Of a stretch of 64,000 bases of DNA, positions 1-24,800 are shown piece by piece. A program made the position numbers and the translations under genes. How positions within the stretch are numbered: the first letter of the stretch is position 1; each line of letters opens with the position of its first letter. The notes beneath the pieces are model-generated. The model was not told where the DNA came from and made no database searches. It worked only from the letters and a program-made list of their open reading frames with translations. This DNA is from Toxoplasma gondii ME49 (Eukaryota > Apicomplexa > Conoidasida > Eucoccidiorida > Sarcocystidae). The DNA is taken from the NCBI RefSeq assembly GCF_000006565.2, contig NC_031478.1:1099874-1163873 (forward strand). Reading direction: 5' to 3'.

Positions 1-435
1 TCTCACGTGCTGCGCACGGAGCAACACTCACCAAAAAATAAGGCACATGTGCCTCAGACCAGAGGCAGATCTCCATTGTTTGCATGCTACGCTTAGGTCA
101 GCGTTTGTATTTCTGCAGTAGAGGTCCGCAGTTCGGTTTATTAGCAATCAGACGGGCACACCACGTGATTCGCACGTGCCGGTGTGGCTGCACGGGTGAG
201 ACGCTCCCTTCCGTGCTAAAGGAAATCACTTCACCGCGCTGAAGTTGGTCAGTAGAAGGCAAGGGCACTTTGACCGCAGCACTGTTGTTGAATTACCGAA
301 AAAGAGTTCGAAGTGGAACAACAATCACGTATGCTTTCACAATAGGCTGCGTGACTGGGATTAATGCGTCCGGCCTCCCGCCTTTCTGGACACACCCCCC
401 TAGAGTGACATACCAGTATTTCAAGATGTGTCGTA
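1..435. other. 3' flank of the methyltransferase gene, no gene seen
   Basis: I see no supported coding region here. The short open frame starting near 270 has no splice context and no protein-like composition. This stretch should contain the 3' UTR of the minus-strand gene that ends at 436. Confidence 0.5.
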
Positions 436-2604
436 TTAACTCCAAGCCTCCTTGAGACGATTTATGAAGGTGTCAGTAACTGGCCACGCTTTTGTTCCGG
501 CCTCATTTTGAAGAACAGCGAAAAACGTACCGCACACAGCCGGGACCTCTAGATCACATGTGTGACAAAAGTGCTGAAACCCATTCAGATACACGTGCTT
601 TCCTTCGGGGATTACTTCAGAGTACCGCAGATATTCCGACTTTTTCAGAAGGTACATGAATTCCGAGGGCCCGTTCGACCAGTCTGGCAAAGACAAACAG
701 AAAGACAGAGGTAGCGACTCTCTCTGCCTTTCCTCACTTTTTTTTAGCCACGAAAGCAACCGCTGAACCATGCGTGCCATGAGAACCTCGTCGAACGGCG
801 GATTCGCCTCGAACGAACCCTCCAAAAGCTGAAAAGAAGGGTCAAAGAAAGATCCTCGGCTACCAAACATCACATCCACATCAGGGAAAATTGAACAGTA
901 ATTGTCGAAATGCACATTGAAGGGCGAGGCGAAAAGCTCGCAGTTTACTTTCAGGTCATCGCGGAGGACGTCGAGGACATTTGGAGGAACCGCGTACTGC
1001 AGCCCCTTGCCTTGATTCTGGCATCCGCAAATGGAATGGTATCTACACAAAAGAGCAAAGACTGCTGACGCAAAAAGCGACCCGATCGACTTCACACTTC
1101 GAATCCTGTCAATCAGATCTCGCACACACTCACAGGTCCAGTCGCCTCCTCGCCAGCCCCGCCCTTCACAAACGCACCCCGGATCCAGGGCCTTTTTGCA
1201 GAGCACTTCGACATCCGTTCCATCACACATATCCTTCTGTCCAGACTTCATAACAAACCGTCTCCACAACTGAGCGAGTTTGTACCCCTTGATTGCATAC
1301 TTTCTTGTCAAACTTTGCTGTCCACTAGGAGAAAAAGGGCTGCCATCTTTAAAACGAGCACTCAGATCGCCTGTGAACTCGAAAAACTCGTTGTTTCTCC
1401 CGCTCATCCATCTGATGCACCCAAACTGCACTTCGCCGCCTCTTGGTCGCACACACCGTCGCTTGAAATGCCGAGCGACTGTCTCGCGAGTCGCGGATAC
1501 ATCCAGAGTTTCGGCCACGCCAGCGTTTTTCGAAGAGTTGCAAGACTTGCAGAACTCTTGCACTCGACTGGCGGCATCCCGAGAAATTTCTTGGAGTTGA
1601 CGCACAACACGAGACACTTTCTCGGCATACAGACACTCCACGACCGGCCTTGCCAGTCGAATGGTGTTGTACACAACTTCCTTTATGGAGCTCTGAGAAA
1701 TCTCCACTAGTGTATCCTCGTCTTGTTTCTCTGTTGGAGCCTCTGTGGCGCCATTGTTCACCATGTTGGCTTGCGGAAGAGCGTTCGAGACGGAATTTTC
1801 AAGTCGGCGCCTTTCATTGTGTCCGGTATGCGAAGCAATTAGGGGACGAGCCCCTTCGCCATCCTCCAGCTCTCTTATCCACTGCATAATGGGCTGAACG
1901 TCGGAGGGAGGAAGTTCTGCAACCATTTGCTGGTTCACGCGCATTTCCGAAGCAAGCATTTGGGTGAATCGCAGGACATTTTCTCGTGTCTCCAAACTAG
2001 TATCCCCGATGTGAATTTTCATTGGCAAGTCATCCAGGATCTCTCGGGTGATTGAGACACACTCACTCTCTTCGTCTATGTCACCTTCGCGTGAGGACAA
2101 AGACGGTTGTATGGGTGATGGAATAAGGGGATCGGCGTGGCATGCCACTATGGACCGCCGCTCCATGAGCCAGCGGTTGAAGGACTCCCGAGGAGCAAAC
2201 CATCTGCTTCGATCCCCGCATCCACATATGTCCATGCCAGGCATACTCTGTCTGATGTTCTTGACCAAGGACTGACAAAGTTGCTCGTACTGAAGGCGGA
2301 CCCCGAGGATCTCGTATTGACGGACCAGCTCAATGAGCGGCCAGCTCGTATACGGTTTGCTGCAGACCCAGAGACGCATTGACGCCCCAAAACGGGCTTC
2401 ACAAGTGAGGCAATCATTTGATGAATCCAGGACCTTTGTCGGGATGGGACCCTTGGCCTCTGTGAAGACAAATGCATCTGAATATGATGAGGAAATGTCG
2501 CCGTGATCAGCCGGGACGGTATCTGTCTGGGACGTTGCTTCAGGACGAGGCCCGCCACGGACTGCGACGGAATCAGCGGCAGGCATGTTTTTCAAAAAGC
2601 TCAT
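436..2604 (-). CDS. PCIF1-type (CAPAM-like) mRNA cap-adjacent adenosine N6-methyltransferase
   Basis: Single uninterrupted frame of 722 codons from ATG (2604) to stop (436). The C-terminal third matches the PCIF1 WW-domain family. It has the segment ELFASPFNVHFDNYC, then FGSRGSFFD, then the catalytic NPPF motif near residue 600 (bases about 793-807), then a PLSFCLSLPDW strand and a hydrophobic tail. Family members methylate N6 of the 2'-O-methyladenosine next to the mRNA cap, using S-adenosylmethionine and docking to the phosphorylated CTD of RNA polymerase II. I do not see a convincing N-terminal WW domain; the first 250 residues look low-conservation and acidic. There are two Cys-rich patches (about residues 60-130 and 440-500) that could bind metal. 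The substrate is inferred from the family. Start chosen because it is the first ATG and no in-frame ATG lies just upstream. Confidence 0.85.
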   Translation of the reverse strand: MSFLKNMPAADSVAVRGGPRPEATSQTDTVPADHGDISSSYSDAFVFTEAKGPIPTKVLDSSNDCLTCEARFGASMRLWVCSKPYTSWPLIELVRQYEILGVRLQYEQLCQSLVKNIRQSMPGMDICGCGDRSRWFAPRESFNRWLMERRSIVACHADPLIPSPIQPSLSSREGDIDEESECVSITREILDDLPMKIHIGDTSLETRENVLRFTQMLASEMRVNQQMVAELPPSDVQPIMQWIRELEDGEGARPLIASHTGHNERRRLENSVSNALPQANMVNNGATEAPTEKQDEDTLVEISQSSIKEVVYNTIRLARPVVECLYAEKVSRVVRQLQEISRDAASRVQEFCKSCNSSKNAGVAETLDVSATRETVARHFKRRCVRPRGGEVQFGCIRWMSGRNNEFFEFTGDLSARFKDGSPFSPSGQQSLTRKYAIKGYKLAQLWRRFVMKSGQKDMCDGTDVEVLCKKALDPGCVCEGRGWRGGDWTCECVRDLIDRIRSVKSIGSLFASAVFALLCRYHSICGCQNQGKGLQYAVPPNVLDVLRDDLKVNCELFASPFNVHFDNYCSIFPDVDVMFGSRGSFFDPSFQLLEGSFEANPPFDEVLMARMVQRLLSWLKKSEERQRESLPLSFCLSLPDWSNGPSEFMYLLKKSEYLRYSEVIPEGKHVYLNGFQHFCHTCDLEVPAVCGTFFAVLQNEAGTKAWPVTDTFINRLKEAWS

Positions 2605-3964
2605 TCCTAGTTATAGGAGAATACGGAGAAAATGCAAATGAAAGAAACGTGTGCGGCCTCGCTCAAGTGCAGCAATGTGTCCCGCGGAAGCCGGTGCGGG
2701 CGCATGCAACAAGCTGGCAACTGTTAGTTCAAATGGCAGTGTGCATCTAATGCCCGTGATACTTGATGGAATGTCGTTTTCTGACACTCCCGCAGCCTAA
2801 TCATTCAAATTTTTACACTTACAAATGGCAAGTTTAAATATACGAAGCTCCGTAACGGTAATAAAAAAATAACTACTCCAGAACTTCGGGAGTGTAGTAG
2901 TTCAAGTGCTTTCCGCAGTGTGCTGTGTTCCGTGGCTTCGTATCAAACTACCGCTGATCCGGTCTGCAGAAAAGAACGCACGTCAGTAAGGGGCGTGCAA
3001 GCAAGCACTGAACTCAGGAGGTCCGTTTTGGGCCATCAATTTGCGCATGTCCTTTGCTGACACTGCTTGTAGTTCTGCATGTATGCAGGCTCTTCCCTAC
3101 TGCAGTGTCACTACCGACCCTCCGCCTCTGCGGTTTTCGCATCTCTGTGACATGCACGGATTCATGCCATCCAAGAGAGAGAATCACGCTCTACTATTTT
3201 ACTTAAGAGTAGAAACGTGACCTGAAACGACTTTAGAACACAGCCAGTATGCACTGGTGACACAACGACGGGGCAAAGCGTTCTCGGGCAAAGCCTATAC
3301 AAGCGAATGACGGCAGCGATAATTCATTAGCCTTCCGCTGGGGCTGTTTGTTACAGTCGAAGCGGTAAGGAGCGCTAGGCAACTATGAAACACGCGATGT
3401 GGTCCCTACTATGTCGCACAAAGCCAACCTGTTATTCCCTGTTTCCATTGCTAGAAGCGCACGGAGTTGAGAAAATGGGGATTTATTAGAGCTAACTTGA
3501 CTGAAACGAGGTTTAACACCTCCGAACTCCCCTATTCATCTGCTTTGGTTCAGTGACGGGTAGCGCACTTTCTTCGTTCTAGCCACTGAGTGGGAGAAAG
3601 GTAGCAGTGGCTACCACAGTTTTTGCAGTATCTGGATGGTCCAACTCCCTTTGTGTAGTAAAAAGGTGATCACGAACAAGAGTATGTCCCCACAGGGAGA
3701 TGGAACGGCGATGTGTCATCGCTTATTTCAGCTGGTGAGGACCTCGTCCTCTTAATTCACAGAAGTGAGGCACCCGCGTCGTTCGGTCGAGAGGGGCGTT
3801 GTAATACAAGTGATGGAAAGATAGACAACAAAGCCAATTCAACAGCGGAAATCGAGTTGCTTCCTCAGGAATACCGTGTCACATCAGAATTTCATATGTA
3901 TACTACTAGGTTTCCACAACCTCGTGAATCTTCCTCAGCGTGTTTTCTACGAGATTAAACATAG
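2605..3964. other. intergenic region between two minus-strand genes
   Basis: About 1.3 kb holding the promoter and 5' UTR of the methyltransferase gene and the 3' UTR of the next gene. Open frames here are short and lack splice signals or protein-like composition. No repeats or RNA genes recognised. Confidence 0.5.
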
Positions 3965-5803
3965 TCATCTGTCTTCTTCCAGAACTTTTTGCAGGTATGC
4001 TTGCCCGAGAAGACGAGCGGGATTCTCGCAGAGCCATTCGTTTTCGGTGCCAATCAATCGTCTCAAAATCTCCGCCCTCCCCAATTGCTCACCGGAGACC
4101 CTCAGGGACTCAGGTAGTTCCATCTTCAATACAGCATCTACCTGACAAGCCATTGCTTCGGTATAGAGGCTCTGTGCAAAGGAAGTTAAGCGAGAAACTC
4201 ACAAGCGTTAATTCGAAGACTGTGGCGTCGACATCCATCTCTTCAAGAACAGATTCACAGGCACATTTTTTATGGAGCCTGACGACTGCTGCGTCTAGGA
4301 GTTCAGAGTTCTTGTCAATGCTATCCTTGGCTTGCTGCAGAAGCAAATCTAATGCGGTTCGACTTCTCGTTGAAACAGTAAGTATCTCACTCTGAAACAA
4401 GCATAACCGGTTCTTAGCAGGACGTCATCCTTTGCTCCAAGAAGGCTCATGAGGGTGTCGCCCTTCATGGCGGCTAGATTCTTTGAATCAACTTGGGCAT
4501 GCGCGAGGGTGATGGCCTTGTCAACACCAGAACGTGCCTCTGTAACATTCTTGGATGAAGACGATGTAATAATGAGGACGGTGTCTAACGGTACCCGCGT
4601 CTGTAGTTCCCGCGGTGGTTTCGCCACTTTCCGCTCCCAAGCGATGCAGGAGCTCCTTCACGTGGCAGACGCGCCGGAAGGTTTCGCGGTCGGCATCTTC
4701 GGTTTTATGTTTCTTAGCTGTCATAGTCTCATCCAATTCTTGTTCTGAAAAAGCAGTGGGAGTCGGTCTTTTCCGGTGGTTTTGTGGTAGCTTACTCAAT
4801 GACGCGTGTGCCAACATTTCGTGTTCGATGCTCTTTTCGATGCCCGCACGCGCTTCTTCGTGATTCCTAATCTGTTCCGATGTTTGCCTGAGGCGTTTTT
4901 CGCACTCGGCAATCTTGGACTCCAGATCAGCCACTTCCTGTTCAGTCTAAACAGAACAACGCTATATGCCGTGCAAACGCAGCAGCTGTCCTACAGAAAC
5001 TCACGGACGAACATAGGTCCTCGTTTTCTCGTTTCCGTAAAAGTTCGGTCTGCACGTCATAGTCGAGAAGCCGCTTGACAGCCTCCAGCTCGTTAAGTCT
5101 GTTGTCTGCCGTGGCTGTAGCTCATAATTTCGGAGAGAGTATGACGCTTACCTGGCAAGCATCTCTCTGAACGCATCGCTTTGACTCATATCGGCACTCA
5201 TCTTGAAAGAAAACAAGCAGCAACGTGCAGGGTGTGCCAGGCGAGGGAGTGGCACTTTCGATTGAAATATCCACTGAAGGTGATCGCCCATTTGTTCGGG
5301 TAATTTGAGGTGGACATACACCCCGTGCTGCCTCTAAGGTGGGTTTCTGCGCTTACCTCTGATCATCTAAAGATCCTGTTCGAACTCTTTGTGGTTAATG
5401 GTGGAAGGTTAGCCATCTGTGAATACTCCACAGACTTGAGTAGTAAACAGTCGGTCTTTGCTATTCAGTTGACGGCAGTTCTAGCGTCAGATTCCTCTGC
5501 CAGAACTCTGTACCGGTGCCCCCTCCGCGCTGTGTTTTTCTCGAGTGTACCAGTCGCGCTCTAAGTTTTTCTGCAGCGGTGACCCACTGATTCCACACCT
5601 TTGGTACATCACGCCAAGCACTGGCTGTCACCCGAGACTCCAACCAGTTACTCTATTCTGCATTCAGGTTCTTTCACTGCGAGCCTCGCTACCGTCCAAG
5701 AATGCCTCCGCTCGCACCATTATCACTGAGTGTCGTCTGGTGATTGCTCCATCGTGTCTGCAGCGGAAAAATCCTTCCAGAGCTGCTTCAGCCGTGTATC
5801 CAT
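3965..5803 (-). CDS. coiled-coil protein resembling THO complex subunit 7, with ultrashort introns
   Basis: Conceptual exons read on the minus strand give a helical protein of roughly 300-350 residues ending at TGA 3965. The core starts MSADMSQSDAFREMLA, then RLLDYDVQTELL, then KIAECEKRLRQTSEQIR. The order and spacing of F-x-x-ML, LL-x-YD and IAEC-K match human THOC7, part of the THO/TREX complex that couples transcription to mRNA export. Introns that restore frame are tiny: 53 nt (acceptor near 5100), 58 nt (near 4990), 51 nt (near 4770) and 55 nt (near 4575). A further junction near 4410 would need about 32 nt and is doubtful. Possible upstream exons start MDTRLKQLWKDF (ATG 5803) and include AWRDVPKVWNQWVTAAEKL. 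The C-terminal half, after about residue 160, goes beyond normal THOC7 length (about 200) and could be a fusion, a lineage extension or a separate gene. Coding status is fairly sure; the THOC7 name is tentative. Confidence 0.5.
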
Positions 5804-5915
5804 GCTATATGCAGGGTAATTACATATTGAATAGCACGTAGTAATTTCCTTGTAGGTGTCCAAAGCAGCTGCGGCCTACTTTTGTGGTTCTAACTGCGGT
5901 TTCTGGACAAGAATC

Positions 5916-5934
5916 GCATGCGCACGCTGCATGC
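5916..5934. promoter_or_regulatory. pair of GCATGC motifs upstream of the large plus-strand gene
   Basis: GCATGC at 5916-5921 and TGCATGC at 5928-5934, about 330 bp before ATG 6266 and also upstream of the divergent minus-strand gene. GCATGC is a known cis-element in Toxoplasma promoters and a core bound by some ApiAP2 factors. The motif is also frequent elsewhere in this window, so function is an inference. Confidence 0.3.
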
Positions 5935-6265
5935 GACTGCGATTGCACGCTTCACGGGGCCTCCGAAGACTAGACATGGTTTGAAAATTGTTGAAAATTG
6001 TTGGTGATTCATTGTTTGTGACGCTGTCAAGCAACTTCTTGGCGAGTGGGGTACGGAGGAAGGCATGGCTTGGTGAACTGTATGTGCGCCTTCCTTCTTA
6101 ACATTCTACACGTATCTACGGAGATCAGTTCCACACTACGAGGATAGAAACGCCTTGTCCCTGATGGTAGCTCTTCGGCATGCGACGGGGGGTACCGGGC
6201 GCTCATAACGGCAGGACTCCTCTCTTTCATTCTTCTCAAAAGCCTAACGTTTTTCTGGTTTCGTC

Positions 6266-19103
<12,838 letters not shown>

Positions 19104-19217
19104 TGTCCGTCTGTGCGAAAGGCCGAATTCTCTTTTTATCCGTGAAAATGAATTTGGTAATAGAGACACAGAGGCGTTGGAGGGAAGTTGAGAAGAGAAA
19201 GCGGGAGACACTGACTA

Positions 19218-19545
19218 CGGCTCCAACTGCGAGATACAAACAACCAAGTTCTTCATGACTGCCTACATCGCCACCCCAGTGGACTGCTTAAGACAGCTAC
19301 CAATGCAAAACTTCAATACGCAACGACAGTTTATCATGGTTTCACTTTTTCTCCTTCCCAATGTTTGTCTGTACGGCATCCCAGGTCGATTGCCTGGCAT
19401 CACAACAGAAGTCATATTCAGTATTCTAGGCATTGTAATGTGTCTGCTTATCCGATTTGCGGTATACCAACGTGAACACACAGGATTGTCGAATATAACG
19501 GTACGTGTATTTATAAAGACGATCGTGCAGATACGCAAAGAATAA
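19218..19545. pseudogene. NUMT: inverted cox1 N-terminal fragments beside the large gene's 3' end
   Basis: On the plus strand about 19410-19475 reads VIFSILGIVMCLLIRFAVY, matching the N-terminal membrane region of COX1. At 19220-19258 the minus strand reads the COX1 segment that normally precedes it (H-E-E-L, then C-L-Y-L-A), so the two halves are inverted relative to each other. The intervening ~150 bp stays open on the plus strand, giving a spurious 96-codon ORF. It lies within 120-450 bp after the presumed end of the large gene and may have truncated or replaced its 3' UTR. Confidence 0.65.
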
Positions 19546-20431
19546 CCCATCCAGTGAATACACTTCGCAGCATGAATCGTTGACGAATCAGCAGTCAGGT
19601 ATTCAAACCATAAATCTTAAGAAATAATAGGTCAATAAGGTGTTTCGCGGTGAGACTCTGTGCGCAAGTGTTTGTGGTTCTTTCTGCAGTTCTCAGTACG
19701 TATAGTGGCATCCCGCAATATTTGAAAAGCCACCATTTGAGTGTAAGCTGCGCAACAAATTCATGGTCTTTGGTATACCAGGAAGGCAGTGGCTATGAAG
19801 CGAAACCAGGCGAGCGATAAATAACATCAAGTGCGATTTTGTCTTGGAGAGCAGCTCGCCATCGGGATCGAAAAGGACGAACACACGTGCCCCCCACGTT
19901 GGAGCTCCCGTGAAAGTAGCTAAATGACATACTGATAAACCATCGGTTTGAGAAGGCACTAGTTTTAACAGCTGATAGTAGTCTAGAAACTGCAGTCGGC
20001 CAATCTCTTTTGATTTTGCTAAACCGTTATATTTTCGTAGTAACGCATATCCATGTGGACAACAGAGCGCTAGCCATCAGTCACCGGAAGGAAACAGCTT
20101 CCGCAAAATCTCGATTTTCGCTTTAACCTATGTACGAGGACCCAAATTCGAAAAAGCTTTATAACAGCTGCGCTCGCCATTCTAGCTGGACCGTCTTTAT
20201 TGTGTGTTTCTGCTTCTCTGTAGACCTAGACATTCGACATCCCAAAAAGGCAGCCACGCCCAGCCTCAAAAAAGATGGTCAACGATTCTGAAATCTCATA
20301 ATAGTGAGTTGGCGTGTCATGACATTATCCATCGTGCCAGTATCTATGTATGTGTCTGTATGCATTCATGTAGCTATACGTGTATGCATTTACATTCAAA
20401 AACAGCTGCACACCTGGAAACGTATGCATGC

Positions 20432-20462
<31 letters not shown>

Positions 20463-21807
20463 TCAGTTAAACTACTATCTCGTAGTAAGTGATCTGTAAA
20501 GCGGAGATACTGCAAGTGTCATGCGAGAGAAAAACGAGAGGCTGTCACTTTTCCTGAGTTCGGAGTCCCGGAGGCGTCCTTGTCGCTTTTGCGTCCCTCC
20601 GTGAAACTGTTGACATTTTGCTGTTTGTCTCGTGCTCATTTTCTGTTTGCGCCTTGTCCTCCTGAAGGCGCAGCCGCCACAAGACGGCCGCATTTCTGAG
20701 CGCCCCCGTTCCCCCATGAACGAACCGCATGCGGCACTTCAGAGACACCAAGAGCGAGGACTAGTTGTGATCCTACCAGATAAGCATGTAAATACAGAAT
20801 CCTACGTCTACGTACTCTGAAGAGAGTGGATTCTATCAACCTTGTAAGAAGAGTGATCCAATCTAGAATGATAAATATCGAGTATCCGTCACTAACATGT
20901 CAGGATATATGACAACTGTAAGAGTGGTATCTACACCCCCCCCCTCCCCCGCAGCGACGCTCAGCGAGCGCCGGACACGCCGACGCAAATTTCGAAGGCC
21001 AAACTGGTTTCTTCAAACGCCTGACACAGTTGCTCGACAAAAAAAGAGCGCTTGCCTTGTCCCTACGCACGCCACACTACACGGAAAAAATCAAGCCGCT
21101 GCCGCAGCTCAACACGCAGTGAACATACACTCAACATGCGCGCGCCGACACGGAGGCACGCACACACTGCTCTGATATCGATCTACACAATTTCCTCTCT
21201 ACGTTAAGAAAAACACGCATGCAACATGAACACGTGTGACAAGAAGGCGTGCTTCCTCCACTTTTCAGACGCCAGAACCGATGCATTCTGCGACACCTGG
21301 CGCCCCGGCGGGAAGGAAAACGGATTTTCTTTCGCCCTTCGACCGACCTTGCAGCAGTGCCGCACATCCATGTGTTTCGTCTTTATCCCTCGCTGCTTGA
21401 TTCCTCCTCCAATCTCAACCGGTGTCAGTCTGAGGCATCAACCGACATGTCTCGCTGCTTTACCTGTCACAGAAGTCACACGCTCGAATGCATCGTCTTT
21501 GCTCTCCATCTTTCTTCGGCGTCTGGTCCCCTGCAAGTCAGCAAATCTCCCTCTGTTCGGTTCCTCCAAATTGAATTCTTCCCTCAAGTGGAATAGTGAT
21601 TCTTCATCCCTGTTCTCCCCTCTTCTAGACTCTAGAAAAATGGGGGGTTCCCGTTTCCTGCCATCCATGTTTGAGTTCCAGTGTCTCAAAATTCTCTAGT
21701 TCTCCCTTTTGACCATCCTCGATCGCCTCTATCGCCTACACGCTGATGTCCGCCCCTCTGTTCCCTCTCACCAAATGAGCTTCCGCCATTTTTTCTCCTT
21801 TTCCTTT
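19546..21807. other. intergenic region between two genes ending tail to tail
   Basis: Holds the 3' UTR regions of the large plus-strand gene and of the minus-strand kinase, a TA microsatellite, and a C-rich run at about 20934-20951. Open frames are short and unsupported by splice signals. No RNA gene recognised. Confidence 0.5.
20431..20463. repeat. (TA)n microsatellite
   Basis: TA run with one TG interruption, directly after GCATGC. Intergenic. Confidence 0.9.
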
Positions 21808-24800
21808 TTACTGTGCACGGAATCCAGTCGTCACAGCGCCCGCCTCTCCCTTAGCCCAGTGTACATACACCTGATGGAGTCGGGGGTTTGGGCGGACTGT
21901 CGCGTCTCCAATGTCGAGGAGTTCCTCGGGAATTGAGTGCGTTCCCCCATCGCGTGAGGTCGTTCCCACGAAGTCTTCTTCTCCGGCTCCTCTGTCTGCA
22001 TTTTCTTCCTTTTCGTCCCGGAGCGGGGGCACCGGAGTCGCCGGCAAGTTTTCGCTTCGCTTCTCGAGTGAAGGCACAAACAAAAAGCAGTCTGTGCCCT
22101 TTCCTGGGCTGGATCTGAGCAGGAGCTCGCCGCCAAAGTACTGCATGTAGGCCCGGCAGAGAAGAAGGCCCACCCCACAGCCCGACACGCGCACGCTTTC
22201 CAGACGCTTCTGCAGGGTGTCTCTTTCCAAAGTAGGGGCGGCCTTCTGTCCCTTCTCGCCGGTGTCTGGCGAGCAGCCACAGCTCGTCCCCACCTCGCCG
22301 CCCATGAAAAGCGTGGCTGCGTCGTTCATCGCTTTGTCGCCTTTGTTCAAGCAGTTGAAAATGCCGCGTTTCTTCTCCGAGCTCATCCCCACACCTCGAT
22401 CAGAAATGCGAATCCAGACCCCTCCCGGCACTGGCAGTACCACGCAGTCTACCGTCTCCTCGCTCTCGGGACATCCCGTCTCTCCACGCATGCCTCCCGC
22501 CTCCTCGCCCTTGTCCAGTGTCGCTTTCAGCGCGTTCTTCAACAGCTCTGCGAGCACGTATCGCAGAATCGGAGATGGGAAAACGATGTGGTGTTCAAGG
22601 GCTCTTTGAACACAGGGAATCTCAAAAGATGACGAGAAAGAAGACGAGGACGACGTCTCTCGGATATCTTGGCTGGCTTTTCCGTTTCCCACAGTTTCGA
22701 CGGCGAACACGCGCACGCCTGCTGAATCTCCTGCGATCTCTCGGCACAGACTCTGGGCCTGATCGATGGCGGCACGCAGTTGCGCTTCCGGTCGACAGCA
22801 GCGATCCATCACGCCGACGATTTCGGGGAGCGATCCGCCTCCAGTCTCTGTCTTCTCTTCGAAGCATCCGCCGAAGCCAGAGCCCCTGAGCGCCTCCGCC
22901 GCGCTGTGGGTGAAGCGCGCATCACCTGGCGGCCGAGATGGGCCGGTGTCTGGGCCTTGGGCGGGGAAGCTCGGACCAGCGGGCGGGGAGACAGAGGGTA
23001 AGTGGGGTCTGAAGCAGGTACCTGGATCGCATGCATCCGAGAAGGAGCGGTGGGAGTAGAGCGGGGAGCCCGGCCCGCGCGCCTGCAGCTGATGGTGGAG
23101 GTGGTCGAAGTGGCACAACAGGACACCGAGGCTCACGTTGCGGACGAGGAAGTCTCGGATGGTCGTCTCGATCTGGTTCTCGTACCGCGCAAGGATGGAG
23201 GCTCTGTCGGCCGCTGGAAGCTGAGCCAGCACTTTTGCGGTCTCTTGAAACTGCTGCCGCACTCCCGCGACGACTTGCGCGAGGACGCGTGCATGCAGAT
23301 TCCGGAGGGAGGGGATGACGGCCAAAAAGTCCTGGCGGAGCCGCAGGGCCCGACGCTGCCTTCGAGGCTCCTGAGGCACCTCGGCCTCGAGGTCTCTCCC
23401 CTCACCCTTCGACTCTAGAAGCAGAATCGCGTACTGCTGGAGCAGCGTCTCGTGAGCGAACTTCAGCATGCCCTCCAGCGGCAGTGCGACAGCTGCGTCT
23501 CCCTGCTGCGGAGCGCGCGTTTCGAAAGGGAACAGAAAACGCGGGAAAGGAGTGCGTACAGACTCGCCGGGGTGGAGCATGTTCTGAACAGCGGTGCGCG
23601 CCTCGTGCAGCAACGCTCCAACAGCCTGCAGAGTTGAGAGCTGAGCCGCACACCGCAGCCGGAGCTCGCGCAACAGGAACTCGGTCATGCGCGACTGCTC
23701 TTGGGCTGATTCAGGGAAGGGAGCCAACAGCCAGCCGAAGCGCATGCGGCGCTGCAGCACGCCGGGCCTCGACTCTTCTGCCACTAGCGCCACGAGCTGA
23801 TCCCGCGAAAGCGATGCCGTCTCCGCCAGCGCGACACCGGGTGTACGTACAGTGGGCGTCGACCCGTTCGGTGTGTCGAAGGAGAAAGAGAACGAAGACG
23901 GTCGATCGATGGTGAAAGACATGCTCGTGGTCCGAGGCCCCCGTGAATTCGAAGAGAAGGAACGGCGCGCCTGGTAAAAAGGAAGCTGCGGGTGTCGGCC
24001 TGGAGCGAAAAGCCCAGTCGAAAAGGTGGCACGGTTCGCAGGCAAGAAAACAGACTGAGCCCGTGCGACGCGACTACCTGCACGTTGAAACCCCAAACAA
24101 GCAGTTAGTAGGCAGGCGGCTGCGCGTTGCCATGGAACACCGATTTCCCACAAGGCAGACGTCAGATGCGCCGGTGAAACACGTGAGTCACCGAGACGCA
24201 GATCAGCACCTTGGGCATGTGGCTTCTCGGGGGTATCCCCTGCGCACGTCACAGACTCACACACGACGGGTCGTTTTTCCTCTAAAGCAACGGAACGAGT
24301 TACGCTTTCGGAAAACGTCTTCATTACATGCTCCTCGCTTGATTCGCCTGTGCTCGAGCGCCCCCGCTCGGCGTAAGATTGAAACGCCGACTCTCCCGTG
24401 GTCGCCAGTGTACATAAGATTCTCTGTGACCCCTGCCAGGGTGCCCCTCCAACATCGTGTGCGAGTCCAGAGGGTAGACTAGCAGGCCAAATCGTTCGCA
24501 GTGAAAGACGCCCTTCTTCGAGCGCTCTGGCACTTGTGAACTTGGATGCCACTGCTTCAGAGAGCCCGAGGCTGTTGGGTGGAGATTCAGGTACGCTTGA
24601 CGCACAGGTCGCTCTACTCCTCGCCGACCAGAGTGCATCAGGTCCTTTCCACGCGGACAAAAAACACGGAGAAAGACACGTCGGAACACGTTCCTCCAAA
24701 CGAGAGGCTGAGACGCCAATCGAATCCGTGTTGAGTCGAAACTCGAAGAACGCCTTCCTTCCTAAAAAAGCATTCGCCAATCCCTTTTGACCTCGTAAAA

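Noticed and set aside
19255..19545. 96-codon ORF as a membrane protein gene
   Set aside because: The hydrophobic part is the COX1 N-terminus and the 5' part lies in inverted mitochondrial-like sequence; no promoter or splice context.
22809..23126. Several 80-140 codon frames opposite the kinase gene
   Set aside because: GC-rich coding DNA leaves shadow frames open on the other strand; they show no family features.
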